64,000 nt of DNA from Paraflavitalea soli (GTDB lineage Bacteria; Bacteroidota; Bacteroidia; Chitinophagales; Chitinophagaceae): positions 2,670,546 through 2,734,545 of the forward strand of contig NZ_CP032157.1 of the NCBI RefSeq assembly GCF_003555545.1. Reading direction: 5' to 3'. The notes under the pieces were generated by a model. It ran no database searches. It was not told the origin of the DNA and saw only the letters and a list, made by a program, of their open reading frames with translations. A program made the position numbers and the translations under genes. This document shows, in pieces, positions 25,766 through 35,467 of the stretch (its first letter is position 1; each line of letters opens with the position of its first letter).

Positions 25766-27921
25766 ACAGATTATTGCCCATCATCCGGATATTGACAGCT
25801 CTGTTGTGTACACAACAAGGCTACGCCCAGTCGTTGCCGATATCGCCTGCAAGCGATAGCACCCACCTGCAGGATACGGTGAAAAAAAGCGCCCACGAAC
25901 TGAAAGCGGTGCAGGTCAGCGCTGCCTCTGCCGGCAGCCTGCAACAATCTACCCGGGCAGTGACAGTTATTGATGCTAAAAAATATTATACCCGGCCAGC
26001 CACGGTGCTGGGTCTTATCAACCAGTCGCCCGGTGTAAGGGTGCGCCAGGATGGCGGACTGGGCAGCCAGGCCGATCTTTCGATCAATGGCATCAGCGGC
26101 AGGCAGGTAAAATTCTTTATCAATGGCATTCCCGCTGATTTCCTCGGAGCAGGCAATCGCCTCAACATTATTCCCGTCAATGCCATTGACCGCATAGAAG
26201 TATACAAAGGCGTGGTGCCCATCGAGCTGGGCAGTGATGCACTTGGCGGAGCCGTGAACATCGTTACCCGACAGGAACTATCCAGTTATACGGATGCTAT
26301 GTATAGCATTGGCTCCTTTAACACGCACAAGGCCGCTATCAATACCTACCGAAACATAGGGCATCATCTTTTCATACGGGCAGGAGGCTTTTACAACTAT
26401 AGTGATAACAATTATACCATCACCGCTGATGTGCCCGATCAAATGGGTAACCCGGTACCACAAAAGGTAAAACGGTTTCATGATCGCTATCGTGATTACC
26501 AGTTGAATGCAGAAGTAGGTATTACCCAGCAAAAGTGGGCTGACCTCTTTAGTGTACATGGCTCCTTTTATTTGATGGACAAAGATGTGCAGCACAATAT
26601 GGTGATGACGGAACCTTATGGCGCTATTACCCGGCAGGAGCATACCTGGAATGCAGGATTGCGCTATGTGAAACGGCAGTTATTACCCCGGTTGAACCTT
26701 TCCTTTTTTGCCAATGCCGCCCTGATCAAAGAACATTTCATTGACACTTCTTTCAATGCCTGGACCTGGGATGGCAAGGTGTATGAGCGAAGAATTGCCT
26801 ATGGCGAAATTTCCAGCTCCCGCACCAACCTGCTTTTTACTACTCAGTCACTCGTGGGAAGACTGCTGCTCGACTTCACCGCTGACAGCAGCAACAAATT
26901 CAGCGTCTCCCTTACCAGCAGTTTCTTTACCCGTACCGGGAAAGACTCCTTAGCAGAAAAATATTATGGGCAAAACTTTTACGGGCACAGGGTCCAAATG
27001 CAAAAAAACACGGCAGGACTGGCCTGGCAACATGCGTTTGCCCGCAACATTACCAGCGTCACTTCTATAAAATACAACTCGTACCATGCCAATGGCTTCA
27101 CCATCGATAATATGGTATTTAATCCTGCTGCCCGCTCCGCCCAACAATGGGGCTGGAACGAATCATTGAAATGGGATATTGATGCCCGTTGGCTGCTTAA
27201 ACTATCCTACGAATATGCCACGAGGCTACCGGATGAGATGGAGGTGTTTGGCGATTTCAGTCTCGTAAAAGCCAATCCTTCCATCCAGCCGGAAAACAGT
27301 CACAACCTGAACCTGATGGCACGGCACAACAGACCAGGAAAGTTCTCGGCTGGTATCAACAGCTTCTTCAGGCTTACAGATAATATCATCTTCCTGCAGG
27401 CATCGCCCAGGAGCTCACAATACCAAAACCTGCTGAAAGCCTTATCGGCCGGTGTGGAAGTGGAAGCTAACTATCAATTCACACCCTCGCTTTCCATATG
27501 GGCCAATGGTACATTTCAGCACATCATCAACAAGTCGAAGAAAGAGAACACCGGCAATATTGATGACAGGTATTATAACCAGCGCTTGCCCAACAAGCCA
27601 TTTCTTTTTGCCAACAGTGAACTACAATGGACACGCAACAACCTCTTTAAGAAAGACCATACGTTTCAATGCTGGTATGGGATCAGCTATGTCAACTGGT
27701 TTTACCTGTATTGGTCAAACGATGGGCGGCGCGATACCAAGGCCACCATCCCGATCCAGTTTGTACAGCGGGCAGGTATCAGTTATGCCATTGCCCACAA
27801 CAGGGCAGCCATCAGCGCAGAAGTACATAACCTAAGCAATAGCCGGGTATACGACAATTTCAATGTGCAATTGCCGGGCCGTGCCTGGAACCTTAAATGC
27901 CGATTATTTATTGACCGATAA
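25762..27921 (+). CDS. TonB-dependent outer-membrane receptor
   Basis: A 719-residue receptor with a signal peptide (ending QGYAQS). The TonB-box/plug region includes TRAVTVIDAKKYYTRPATVLGLINQSPGVRVRQDGGLGSQADLSINGISGRQVKFFINGIP, and the plug ends in RIEVYKGVVPIELGSDALGGAVNIVTR. A 22-strand-type barrel follows, ending in an aromatic-rich C-terminus (WNLKCRLFIDR). There is no carboxypeptidase-regulatory domain, so it looks like siderophore or cobalamin-type receptors rather than SusC. It probably imports a metal-loaded small molecule or peptide together with the DUF4374 lipoprotein encoded next. Confidence 0.93.
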   Translation: MNRLLPIIRILTALLCTQQGYAQSLPISPASDSTHLQDTVKKSAHELKAVQVSAASAGSLQQSTRAVTVIDAKKYYTRPATVLGLINQSPGVRVRQDGGLGSQADLSINGISGRQVKFFINGIPADFLGAGNRLNIIPVNAIDRIEVYKGVVPIELGSDALGGAVNIVTRQELSSYTDAMYSIGSFNTHKAAINTYRNIGHHLFIRAGGFYNYSDNNYTITADVPDQMGNPVPQKVKRFHDRYRDYQLNAEVGITQQKWADLFSVHGSFYLMDKDVQHNMVMTEPYGAITRQEHTWNAGLRYVKRQLLPRLNLSFFANAALIKEHFIDTSFNAWTWDGKVYERRIAYGEISSSRTNLLFTTQSLVGRLLLDFTADSSNKFSVSLTSSFFTRTGKDSLAEKYYGQNFYGHRVQMQKNTAGLAWQHAFARNITSVTSIKYNSYHANGFTIDNMVFNPAARSAQQWGWNESLKWDIDARWLLKLSYEYATRLPDEMEVFGDFSLVKANPSIQPENSHNLNLMARHNRPGKFSAGINSFFRLTDNIIFLQASPRSSQYQNLLKALSAGVEVEANYQFTPSLSIWANGTFQHIINKSKKENTGNIDDRYYNQRLPNKPFLFANSELQWTRNNLFKKDHTFQCWYGISYVNWFYLYWSNDGRRDTKATIPIQFVQRAGISYAIAHNRAAISAEVHNLSNSRVYDNFNVQLPGRAWNLKCRLFIDR

Positions 27922-27936
27922 AATACACTCCCCAAA

Positions 27937-29118
27937 ATGAAACAAAACAGGACATTGGTAGCAACGCTCTTTATTCCCTGCCTGGCAGCAGCTATCGCTA
28001 TTGCCGGCTGTAAGAAAGACAAAAACGACAACGAGGCAGTCAACAAAGATGCCGACCAATATGCCATCGCACTGGTGGCGGGCACGGGTAATGCGCAGAC
28101 CACCTATATACAGGGGCTGGCCAATTTTGATACCGCCACGCTTGGCAATGGCAATGCTTCGGAACTGGCGGGCAATGGCCGTATGATCACTTACAACGGC
28201 GCAGCTTATGTAAGTGTATTCAACTCGCCGGCCACGATGACGAAATATACTTTCGACAAAAAGGGCAAAGCGGTGAAGGCCGGAGAACTGGTAGTGCCCG
28301 GCGCCAAAACCTATTCTACTGTAGAATTTGTAAGCGCCACCGAAGCGTATGCGTCTGTAGCAGGCGGACTGGCCAAAGTGATCAAATTCAATCCCACCAC
28401 CATGGAACGCACGGGTGAAATTGATCTCTCCCCCATCCTTCGCGCTGAAGCGCCCGTGATGTATTACCTGGGTATGAAGGCCCGCGATGGCAAATTGTTT
28501 ATGGGCGTCTTTTATGAAGGAGCAGGCTTCGTGGAAAAGTACAACGATACGGCCTATGTAGCGGTGATCGACCTGGCGACAGCCAAGATCGACAAGCTGA
28601 TCAAAGATTACCGCACAGGTAGCGTGTTCCTGGCTTACAATTCTTTCTCGATCGATAAGAGCGGAGATATTTATGTAGCCGGTCTTGGTTATACCAACCG
28701 GCCCAGTGGTATCCTGCGCATTAAAAAAGGGCAAACAGATTTCGACCCCGCTTATTTCTTTGATCTCGATGCGGCCACTGGTCGCAAGTGCCGGGGAATC
28801 TCGCTCTTTGAAGATGGCCTTGCTTTTACCCTGGCGCTTGTAAACCCCAACGACGATTATGAGATCAACGGACCCGCGTATAGTTTTTATAAGATCAACG
28901 TAACGCAGAAAACAAGTACGGGCAAGCTCGGCAGCCTTCCCGATGTATATGGCTCCGGCGGTGCCGTGATGAACCGTTTCAATAACGACCAGATCCTTTT
29001 TGCCTTCGCCAACAAAACAGAGAACAGCCTCTACAGCTATTCCCTGCAGAATGGCAGCGTGACCAAAAAGATCGTGCTCAATGGTGGAAAATGTACCGGC
29101 TTTGACAAATTAAAGTAA
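27937..29118 (+). CDS. DUF4374 lipoprotein
   Basis: A 393-residue lipoprotein with a lipobox (IAIAGC, Cys25) and a beta-propeller-like body. It has repeated blades such as YAIALVAGTGNAQTTYIQGL, FVSATEAYASVAGGLAKVIKF and SKDGDIYVAG-like motifs (SIDKSGDIYVAGLGY). DUF4374 proteins lie beside TonB receptors; in Bacteroides the XusB member binds a siderophore at the cell surface. A surface ligand-binding partner of the upstream receptor is therefore the best guess. The gap to the receptor is only 15 bases. Confidence 0.85.
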   Translation: MKQNRTLVATLFIPCLAAAIAIAGCKKDKNDNEAVNKDADQYAIALVAGTGNAQTTYIQGLANFDTATLGNGNASELAGNGRMITYNGAAYVSVFNSPATMTKYTFDKKGKAVKAGELVVPGAKTYSTVEFVSATEAYASVAGGLAKVIKFNPTTMERTGEIDLSPILRAEAPVMYYLGMKARDGKLFMGVFYEGAGFVEKYNDTAYVAVIDLATAKIDKLIKDYRTGSVFLAYNSFSIDKSGDIYVAGLGYTNRPSGILRIKKGQTDFDPAYFFDLDAATGRKCRGISLFEDGLAFTLALVNPNDDYEINGPAYSFYKINVTQKTSTGKLGSLPDVYGSGGAVMNRFNNDQILFAFANKTENSLYSYSLQNGSVTKKIVLNGGKCTGFDKLK

Positions 29119-29124
29119 GTGACC

Positions 29125-30561
29125 ATGACAGGTATCATTCCACAAATAGCCCTGAAAGAGTTGGTAACCGTATACCGCAGCAAGGTGATCCTGCTCACCG
29201 CAGGCATCATCCTGCTGCTGTTGCTGCTGGCGGCCTGGGGAGGCTTTAGCCATTACAAAACCACCCGGCATATCCGGGAGGCAGCGCAACGCGAAAAACG
29301 GGAACAATGGCTGCACCAGGACCCCAAGCATCCACACATAGCAGCCCATTTCGGCACCTTTGCCTACAAGCCCAAAACCTGGTTCAGCATGTTCGATGCC
29401 GGGCTGGATAACTATGCCGGCAGTTACGCCTACCTGGAACCGCACCGGCAGAATGACTTTGTATTCAAACCTGCTGAAGGGTATGGCGCCACCATTCGCT
29501 TTGGACAGCTCTCGGTGGCGCTCGTGCTGCAACTACTCGTGCCACTGCTCATCATCTTTATGGGCTTTGCTTCCATCACGCAGGAAAGAGACAATGGTAC
29601 GCTCAAACTCTTGCTGGGGAGCGGCATTTCCCTCTACCAGGTTGCCGCTGGCAAAGTAATGGGTCTAGTCCTGGCCTTGCTGTTGCTCTTGCTGCCAGCC
29701 CTCCTGCTTACCGGCTGCTTCTTTGCCTGGCAGGCCCCTGAGGCCGGCAACGATGGCTGGATACGCGCCCTGCTGCTGCTGGCCGTGTACAGCGCTTACT
29801 TTCTCCTCTTCACCTTGCTCACGGTATTTGTATCTGCGGTGAGCAAAACATCCGGCAATGCCTTGCTCACCTTACTCAGCGTTTGGATCATTGGCTGCAT
29901 TATAATACCCAAAGCTGCCGCCAATATTGGCAGTGACTGCTATCCCCTTCCTTCGCAGTATACTTTCCGGGAAGCCATCCAAAAAGATATTGCCCAGGGC
30001 ATCGACGGCCACAATACAAAAGATGAAAGAGCTAAACAACTGGAAGCACAGGTGCTTCGGCAATACCATGTCAGTAAGGTAAGCGAACTGCCGTTCAATT
30101 TTGAAGGATATGTGATGCAGGCCGGTGAGGAATACAGCAGCAAAGTATATGACAAATACTTTCACCAGTTACAGCAAACCCTGGTTGACCAGGATCGCCT
30201 GCCGCGTACTGCTGGCCTGTTTGATCCCTTCCTGTTCTTGCAAGGTATCTCCATGGGGCTCTCAGCCACCGATATCTATACACATATCGACTTCCAGCAA
30301 AAGACAGAAGCCTACCGCCGGGCATTTGTACAAAAGATGAATGAGGACATGATGCAGCATTCTACCCTGGGCGACTGGAATTATAAGGCTTCCCGCCAAC
30401 TGTACGCATCCGTGCCAGACTTCAGGTACCAGGTGTTGCCCCTGCGCGAGGTATTGAAGACTTACAGCACGGAACTCCTTTCGCTGACGATCCTGTTACT
30501 GACAGCCCTCTTCCTGTTTACTATCATCCTCAAACGAATTCCTGTAATCAGTCAAATATGA
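29125..30561 (+). CDS. ABC-2 type permease (DUF3526-like), first subunit
   Basis: A 477-residue membrane protein with an N-terminal helix (about 20-42), a large extracytoplasmic loop, five central helices and a last helix. The segment SITQERDNGTLKLLLGSGISLYQVAAGKVMGL is the conserved coupling region of ABC-2 permeases (Q-E-R-x-x-G-T-L). The large loop after the central helices matches DUF3526-type permeases, which in Bacteroidota pair with a second similar subunit. The GTG six bases upstream is a possible alternative start. It overlaps the next permease by 4 bases. Confidence 0.88.
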   Translation: MTGIIPQIALKELVTVYRSKVILLTAGIILLLLLLAAWGGFSHYKTTRHIREAAQREKREQWLHQDPKHPHIAAHFGTFAYKPKTWFSMFDAGLDNYAGSYAYLEPHRQNDFVFKPAEGYGATIRFGQLSVALVLQLLVPLLIIFMGFASITQERDNGTLKLLLGSGISLYQVAAGKVMGLVLALLLLLLPALLLTGCFFAWQAPEAGNDGWIRALLLLAVYSAYFLLFTLLTVFVSAVSKTSGNALLTLLSVWIIGCIIIPKAAANIGSDCYPLPSQYTFREAIQKDIAQGIDGHNTKDERAKQLEAQVLRQYHVSKVSELPFNFEGYVMQAGEEYSSKVYDKYFHQLQQTLVDQDRLPRTAGLFDPFLFLQGISMGLSATDIYTHIDFQQKTEAYRRAFVQKMNEDMMQHSTLGDWNYKASRQLYASVPDFRYQVLPLREVLKTYSTELLSLTILLLTALFLFTIILKRIPVISQI

Positions 30562-31982
30562 AAACCCTGTACCTCATTTGTGGGCATGAATGGAAACTGT
30601 TGACCAGGAATTATGGGCAACTTGTTATCCTCCTCCTATTTATAGCTGCGGCCCTTTACGCCATCCATTATGGTAATGCAGTGATCGACGGGCAGCAGCG
30701 CACTGTACAATATATCCGTCAGCAGAATGCCCTGGAGCAGCAGGCATTGATCAAGGGACTGAGTGCCGACACCACTACGGCGGAAGGAATGGCGGCCTGG
30801 GAAAAAGCGGCTTACCCCTCCAAACTGCGTTTCTTTCTCAACTATTATGCGATCAACGAACCCCAGCCCTTTGCCAAACTGTCCATTGGTCAGCGGGATG
30901 TAAATCCCTATTACCTGCAGCTCAATGCGCAGAATCTTTACCTGCAACTTTTCAAATCGGAAATTGGCAATCCCCGCAAGCTGCTGGCCGGCAATTTTGA
31001 TCTCTCGTTTGTGATCATTTACCTGCTACCCCTGTTGATCATCACCTTTGGATATAACCTGCTCTCCGATGAACGGGAACGTGGTACACTTTCTATTCTG
31101 CGCATACAACCGGTACCCCTTCACCGCATCATTCTTTGCAAGCTGTTTTTCTGGCTGAGCATTACAACCGGCCTGTTGTTGTTGATCTCCCTGATCGTAT
31201 TTGTATGGAGCGGCATAACGGTCGGTTCCTTCAGCTATATGGCCTGGTGGATGCTGATTGCGCTCTCCTACACCTTGTGTTGGTTTGGCTTACTGTTACT
31301 CATCAATGCATTCAACCGCAGCAGCGCCTTTAATGCCATGAGCAGCCTGGCCCTTTGGTTATTGTTCCTGGTAGTGATACCAGCACTGCTCAACCTATCG
31401 TTCACCAATGAGCAACAGACCGATCCTACCAGGCTCACGGATTTTATCCGCCGCCGGCAGGGGCTGGGAGAATCGAAACCCGAAAAACAAGCTGTGCTGG
31501 ATCGTTTTTACCGCCTTTATCCTGGCTACAAACCCACAGATACCGCCGCTTCCGCACGCTTCTTTGAATTCCAGGCCTATTCGGCTTTTGTGACCTTATT
31601 GGATGCAGAAGCCAAACCCTCCGTAGATGCCTACTATCAGCAGGTATGGGACCGCCACCAGCAGATCGCGGACTTCCGCTTTATTAATCCGGCAGTCAAT
31701 ACCCAAAACCTGTTCAATTTACTTGGACATACCGGATTGGAAGATGCTTTCCACTTTCGCAGATCCATTGCAGCCTTTCACCGGCAGCTAAGTCATTTTT
31801 GTTATGATCCCTTGTTTGCAGGCAGGATGATGACGAAAGCAGATTTCAACCACCTCCCGGCATTCGATGCATCACCTCCCGGTATAGATACAGGCCCCAT
31901 GCTTAAAGGATTATTATCTCTCTGGTTGCTTACCATCATTACAGCCGCCATTGCTTATTACAGGCTTCGCTTTTATATATAA
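30558..31982 (+). CDS. ABC-2 type permease (DUF3526-like), second subunit
   Basis: A 474-residue membrane protein of the same plan as the upstream permease. It has an N-terminal helix (about 15-35), a loop, a helix block containing LLSDERERGTLSILRIQPVPLHRIILCKLFFW (the ABC-2 E-R-x-x-G-T-L region), a large soluble loop (about 290-430) and a final helix (LSLWLLTIITAAIAYYRL). The two permeases probably form a heterodimer driven by the ATPase encoded next. Exporters of this class move lipids, peptides or antibiotics outwards. Confidence 0.88.
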   Translation: MKTLYLICGHEWKLLTRNYGQLVILLLFIAAALYAIHYGNAVIDGQQRTVQYIRQQNALEQQALIKGLSADTTTAEGMAAWEKAAYPSKLRFFLNYYAINEPQPFAKLSIGQRDVNPYYLQLNAQNLYLQLFKSEIGNPRKLLAGNFDLSFVIIYLLPLLIITFGYNLLSDERERGTLSILRIQPVPLHRIILCKLFFWLSITTGLLLLISLIVFVWSGITVGSFSYMAWWMLIALSYTLCWFGLLLLINAFNRSSAFNAMSSLALWLLFLVVIPALLNLSFTNEQQTDPTRLTDFIRRRQGLGESKPEKQAVLDRFYRLYPGYKPTDTAASARFFEFQAYSAFVTLLDAEAKPSVDAYYQQVWDRHQQIADFRFINPAVNTQNLFNLLGHTGLEDAFHFRRSIAAFHRQLSHFCYDPLFAGRMMTKADFNHLPAFDASPPGIDTGPMLKGLLSLWLLTIITAAIAYYRLRFYI

Positions 31983-32013
31983 CAATCGTGATCAACTACT
32001 AAAAAACGAATCT

Positions 32014-32715
32014 ATGCCCGCACTCCAGGCTATACAATTATCCAAACAATACAAAGGCCATACGGCGCTCAACAACCTCAACCTAACCGTGGAGAAGGGA
32101 GAAATATTCTGCCTGCTTGGGCAGAACGGTGCAGGTAAAACCACTACCCTCAACATCTTCCTGGGTTTTATTCCCCCCAGTGGCGGCACAGCCACCATTA
32201 ATGGCGTTACTGTTACCCCTTTCGGTAATGCTACCAAAAAGTTCATTGCCTATATTCCCGAAGTAGTGATGCTGTATGGCCAACTGACCGCTTTGGAAAA
32301 CCTGGACTTCTTCAGCCGGCTGGCCGGGTTCAGGTACAACAGGGAGCAACTAGAAACCTTCCTGTGCAAAGCAGGCCTGGAACCGGCAGTGCTTACCAAA
32401 AGAGTAAGCACCTATAGCAAAGGCATGCGCCAGAAAGTGGGCATCGCCATTGCCATTGCTAAAGATGCTGATGTAATTTTTATGGATGAACCTACCAGTG
32501 GCCTCGATCCCAAAGCCACCAATGAGTTTACCGGCATGGTGCAGCAGTTGGGCAACCAGGGCAAAGCGGTGCTGATGGCCACGCATGATATTTTCAATGC
32601 GGTAAACGTAGCCACCACCATTGGGATCATGAAGCAGGGGCAACTGATCCACGTACTCAGTGCCCGGGACATTGATGCGCAACAGCTGCAACAGCTTTAC
32701 CTGGAAACCATTTAA
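32014..32715 (+). CDS. ABC transporter ATP-binding protein
   Basis: A 233-residue ATPase with Walker A GQNGAGKTTTLN, Q-loop region YIPEVVMLYGQLTALENL, signature YSKGMRQKVGIAIAI, Walker B VIFMDEPTSGLDPKA and the switch His in ATHDIF. It is the export-type, CcmA/NatA-like subclass and is encoded right after two permeases. The longer frame would overlap the permease; the ATG at 32014 gives the usual N-terminus MPALQAIQLSKQYKG. The substrate is unknown; the Cys-rich peptide or its product is the natural candidate from context. Confidence 0.93.
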   Translation: MPALQAIQLSKQYKGHTALNNLNLTVEKGEIFCLLGQNGAGKTTTLNIFLGFIPPSGGTATINGVTVTPFGNATKKFIAYIPEVVMLYGQLTALENLDFFSRLAGFRYNREQLETFLCKAGLEPAVLTKRVSTYSKGMRQKVGIAIAIAKDADVIFMDEPTSGLDPKATNEFTGMVQQLGNQGKAVLMATHDIFNAVNVATTIGIMKQGQLIHVLSARDIDAQQLQQLYLETI

Positions 32716-32745
32716 TGCATTAACCTTCACCCAAACTAATTACCG

Positions 32746-34944
32746 TTGAAACCTATCCTCACCTGGCTGCTTACTACCCTTGTATCCACTACTTCATGGG
32801 CACAAGCCATGCCCGACAGTATTGCCGGCAAATCCAAACCAGCTGTTGGAAAAGATACCGCTGTATTTCCGCGCACCGATTCCCTGCGGCAGGTAACGGT
32901 GGTAGCTGCCAAAAACAGCTTACAAGTAGAAAATGGCAAGATTGTGATGAACCTCGCCAATAGCGCGCTCACTACCGGCGCCTCCGTCTTCGACCTGTTG
33001 AAGAAAATGCCCGGCATCAGCATCAGCCAGGATGATAATATCAGTTTGCGGGGAACGGAGGGCGTGCATGTATTGATCGATGGTAAAATGAATTACCTCT
33101 CCGGCAAGCAGCTGTCCGACTTTCTGAAAGCGATGGGCGCCGACAACATCGTAAGGATCGAACTCATTACTTCGCCTACCGCTGAATTTGATGCAGCTGG
33201 TAATGCCGGGCTCATCAACATCGTTACCCGCAAAAGAAATATCCGCGGTTATGCTATTGATCTCCGGTCGGGCATTACCAGGGCCAGTACCTGGATGGTC
33301 AACGAAAATGTTACCGCCAGTATCAATACCAGTCGCCTGAGTTTATTGGCCTCCTTTGATTACAATACCCCCAACCGGCAGCTGATCAGTAAAAGCAGCA
33401 ACACGATCACTGAAAACAATGGTCAATATCAATTGGAAAGAACCAATACCAGCCTGTACAAGATCAAATTTTATACCTACCGGTTGGGGACCGACTGGCG
33501 TATTGCCGACCGCCATCAACTAAGCGCCAGCTACCACGGCTATTTCGATGACTTTATGGCGCCCAAAGCGGCCACCGCCAGCCAATACGACGACAGGCAG
33601 GTATTACACTCCATCGTTCAAACCCAAAACAATATTGTGGAGCCCTATTACTACAACGCCTTCAACCTGGCCCATACCTGGAGCATTGATACGACGGGCA
33701 AAAAATTAACAACAGAAGTTCATTATATCAGCTACCGCAACCTGTCGGATGCCCTGATGACGAGTGTGAACAAAGACCCGGTAAGCGGCGCTGTGACGGA
33801 TGAAAATGCTTTGCGTTCCCACCAGCCAGGTTATATCACCATCCGGTCGGCCAAAACAGACCTCGAATGGACGCACCAGGCTTACTTAATAAAAGCCGGT
33901 TTAAAATATGCGTATGTTTCCAACGACAACAATTACCGCTTCGATTCACTGATCAGTGGCTCCTTCAAAGAAGCGGCATCTATGTCGAACCATTTTCTGT
34001 ACAAGGAAAAAATAGCGGCGGCTTATCTCTCAGTATCCAGGAAAATAAAACGAACCAGTGTACTGGCGGGACTTCGCATAGAGCGTACCGATGCCAAAGG
34101 TTATACCGTGAAAGATGGATTTACCAACAGGCGGGCATATACCAGTCTCTTTCCGAGTGTGTCCATCGATCAGGAGTTGAAGCAACACAAGCTCAACCTA
34201 TCCCTTAGCCGCCGTATCAACCGGCCCACTTATGCCGACCTGAATCCCGTGCGCTGGTACACCGATCAATACTTCTATTACGCCGGCAATCCTGCCCTGG
34301 TACCGGAGATGGCCTGGCTGCTTTCTGCCGCCTGGACCTTCCACCGGAAATACATCCTTACCGCCACTTATGGTTACCGGGATAACTATATGACGAAAAG
34401 GTTATCCGTTGACTCAGCCGCCCAGGCGGTGAAAAGCCAGACCGCCAATTTCAGTCACCTGCAACGATTAGATATTCTATTCTCTGCGCCCTTCAACCTG
34501 GGCATCTGGAGCCTGCAGGCATCAGCAGGTGTCAACTATTCCATGTATCCTTTTCCGCAATTGAAGGGTGATGCCACCGCCTCACGATGGGCTGCCAATG
34601 TACAGGTACAGCAGCAATGGAAGCTACCCGGTGGATTCAGGCTTGAAATGGCTGCTTTCTTTTATTCCCGTGAGTTGTGGGGCATTTACCTGAAAGATGA
34701 ATTGTTCTTTGCCGATGCAGGCATACGCAAATCCTTTTTCAAAGACAACCTTACCTTACAACTCAACTTTACGGATTTCCTGCGCACTTACCGGTTACAG
34801 GGTGCATCACTATCCGACGCTACCAATTATCAGTACTACGACCGGCCCGATGCCCACCGGATTGGTTTTTCCGTTCGTTATCATATCGGCGGTAAACTGG
34901 TGCCGCGAAGAGCCAACAGCATTGAAGAGCAGGAGAGATTATAA
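32746..34944 (+). CDS. Outer-membrane beta-barrel receptor-like protein (PF14905-type), TTG start
   Basis: A 732-residue protein with a signal peptide (KPILTWLLTTLVSTTSWAQA), a TonB plug-like domain (VFDLLKKMPGISISQDDNISLRGTEGVHVLIDGK, then LITSPTAEFDAAGNAGLINIVTRK) and a C-terminal barrel. It lacks the carboxypeptidase-regulatory domain that often opens this family. The only start that keeps the signal peptide is TTG at 32746, 30 bases after the ATPase stop; no ATG is available before the mature part. This points to weak initiation. It probably completes the export/import system of this locus at the outer membrane. Confidence 0.85.
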   Translation: MKPILTWLLTTLVSTTSWAQAMPDSIAGKSKPAVGKDTAVFPRTDSLRQVTVVAAKNSLQVENGKIVMNLANSALTTGASVFDLLKKMPGISISQDDNISLRGTEGVHVLIDGKMNYLSGKQLSDFLKAMGADNIVRIELITSPTAEFDAAGNAGLINIVTRKRNIRGYAIDLRSGITRASTWMVNENVTASINTSRLSLLASFDYNTPNRQLISKSSNTITENNGQYQLERTNTSLYKIKFYTYRLGTDWRIADRHQLSASYHGYFDDFMAPKAATASQYDDRQVLHSIVQTQNNIVEPYYYNAFNLAHTWSIDTTGKKLTTEVHYISYRNLSDALMTSVNKDPVSGAVTDENALRSHQPGYITIRSAKTDLEWTHQAYLIKAGLKYAYVSNDNNYRFDSLISGSFKEAASMSNHFLYKEKIAAAYLSVSRKIKRTSVLAGLRIERTDAKGYTVKDGFTNRRAYTSLFPSVSIDQELKQHKLNLSLSRRINRPTYADLNPVRWYTDQYFYYAGNPALVPEMAWLLSAAWTFHRKYILTATYGYRDNYMTKRLSVDSAAQAVKSQTANFSHLQRLDILFSAPFNLGIWSLQASAGVNYSMYPFPQLKGDATASRWAANVQVQQQWKLPGGFRLEMAAFFYSRELWGIYLKDELFFADAGIRKSFFKDNLTLQLNFTDFLRTYRLQGASLSDATNYQYYDRPDAHRIGFSVRYHIGGKLVPRRANSIEEQERL

Positions 34945-34987
34945 TATACCTTGAGTCAGGATGACCTGTATTATCTGTAAGGACCGT

Positions 34988-35317
34988 TCATTTAATAAAA
35001 GAGAACAATCGCTGAAAAGAGCGGCCTATAATTGGAAAGGCTTTTTCTTTATCTTCCATTGCCCATTTAAAACCCATCAGCCACAATACAAACAACGGGA
35101 TCAAGACAACGAGGGACGATAAATCTGCATAAAAAAGGTTAGACCCCAGGAAACTATAAATAGCCATAAAGAGCAGGCCGGTAAGGTAAAGCCCCAAAGC
35201 CTGTCTGATATGGAAGCTATCCACAGATTTCTTTTCATCTCTTTCTGTAAACATTATTACTGCGACGATAAATCCGAATACGGTCAGGTAACAAAGTGGG
35301 GCTATTCTCTTAAACAT
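34988..35317 (-). CDS. Small DUF4870/Tic20-like membrane protein
   Basis: A 109-residue protein with three membrane helices and the conserved ends FHIRQALGLYLTGLL and KEKAFPIIGRSFQRLFSFIK, which match DUF4870-type (Tic20-like) small membrane proteins. Function is unknown. It lies convergent to the outer-membrane barrel gene, with 43 bases between them and no clear terminator. Confidence 0.7.
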   Translation of the reverse strand: MFKRIAPLCYLTVFGFIVAVIMFTERDEKKSVDSFHIRQALGLYLTGLLFMAIYSFLGSNLFYADLSSLVVLIPLFVLWLMGFKWAMEDKEKAFPIIGRSFQRLFSFIK

Positions 35318-35467
35318 AGAATTGAGAAAATGGGTTTATGATGTTTTATAAGAGCTCAAAGAGGTTACCCGAAGATAACTTCTTTTCAGGTAAACCGGAT
35401 TCTAGTACCAAATACTAATTCGTTTCACTCACTGATGCCTGTACCAGCATGTATAAGAATTATTTGG

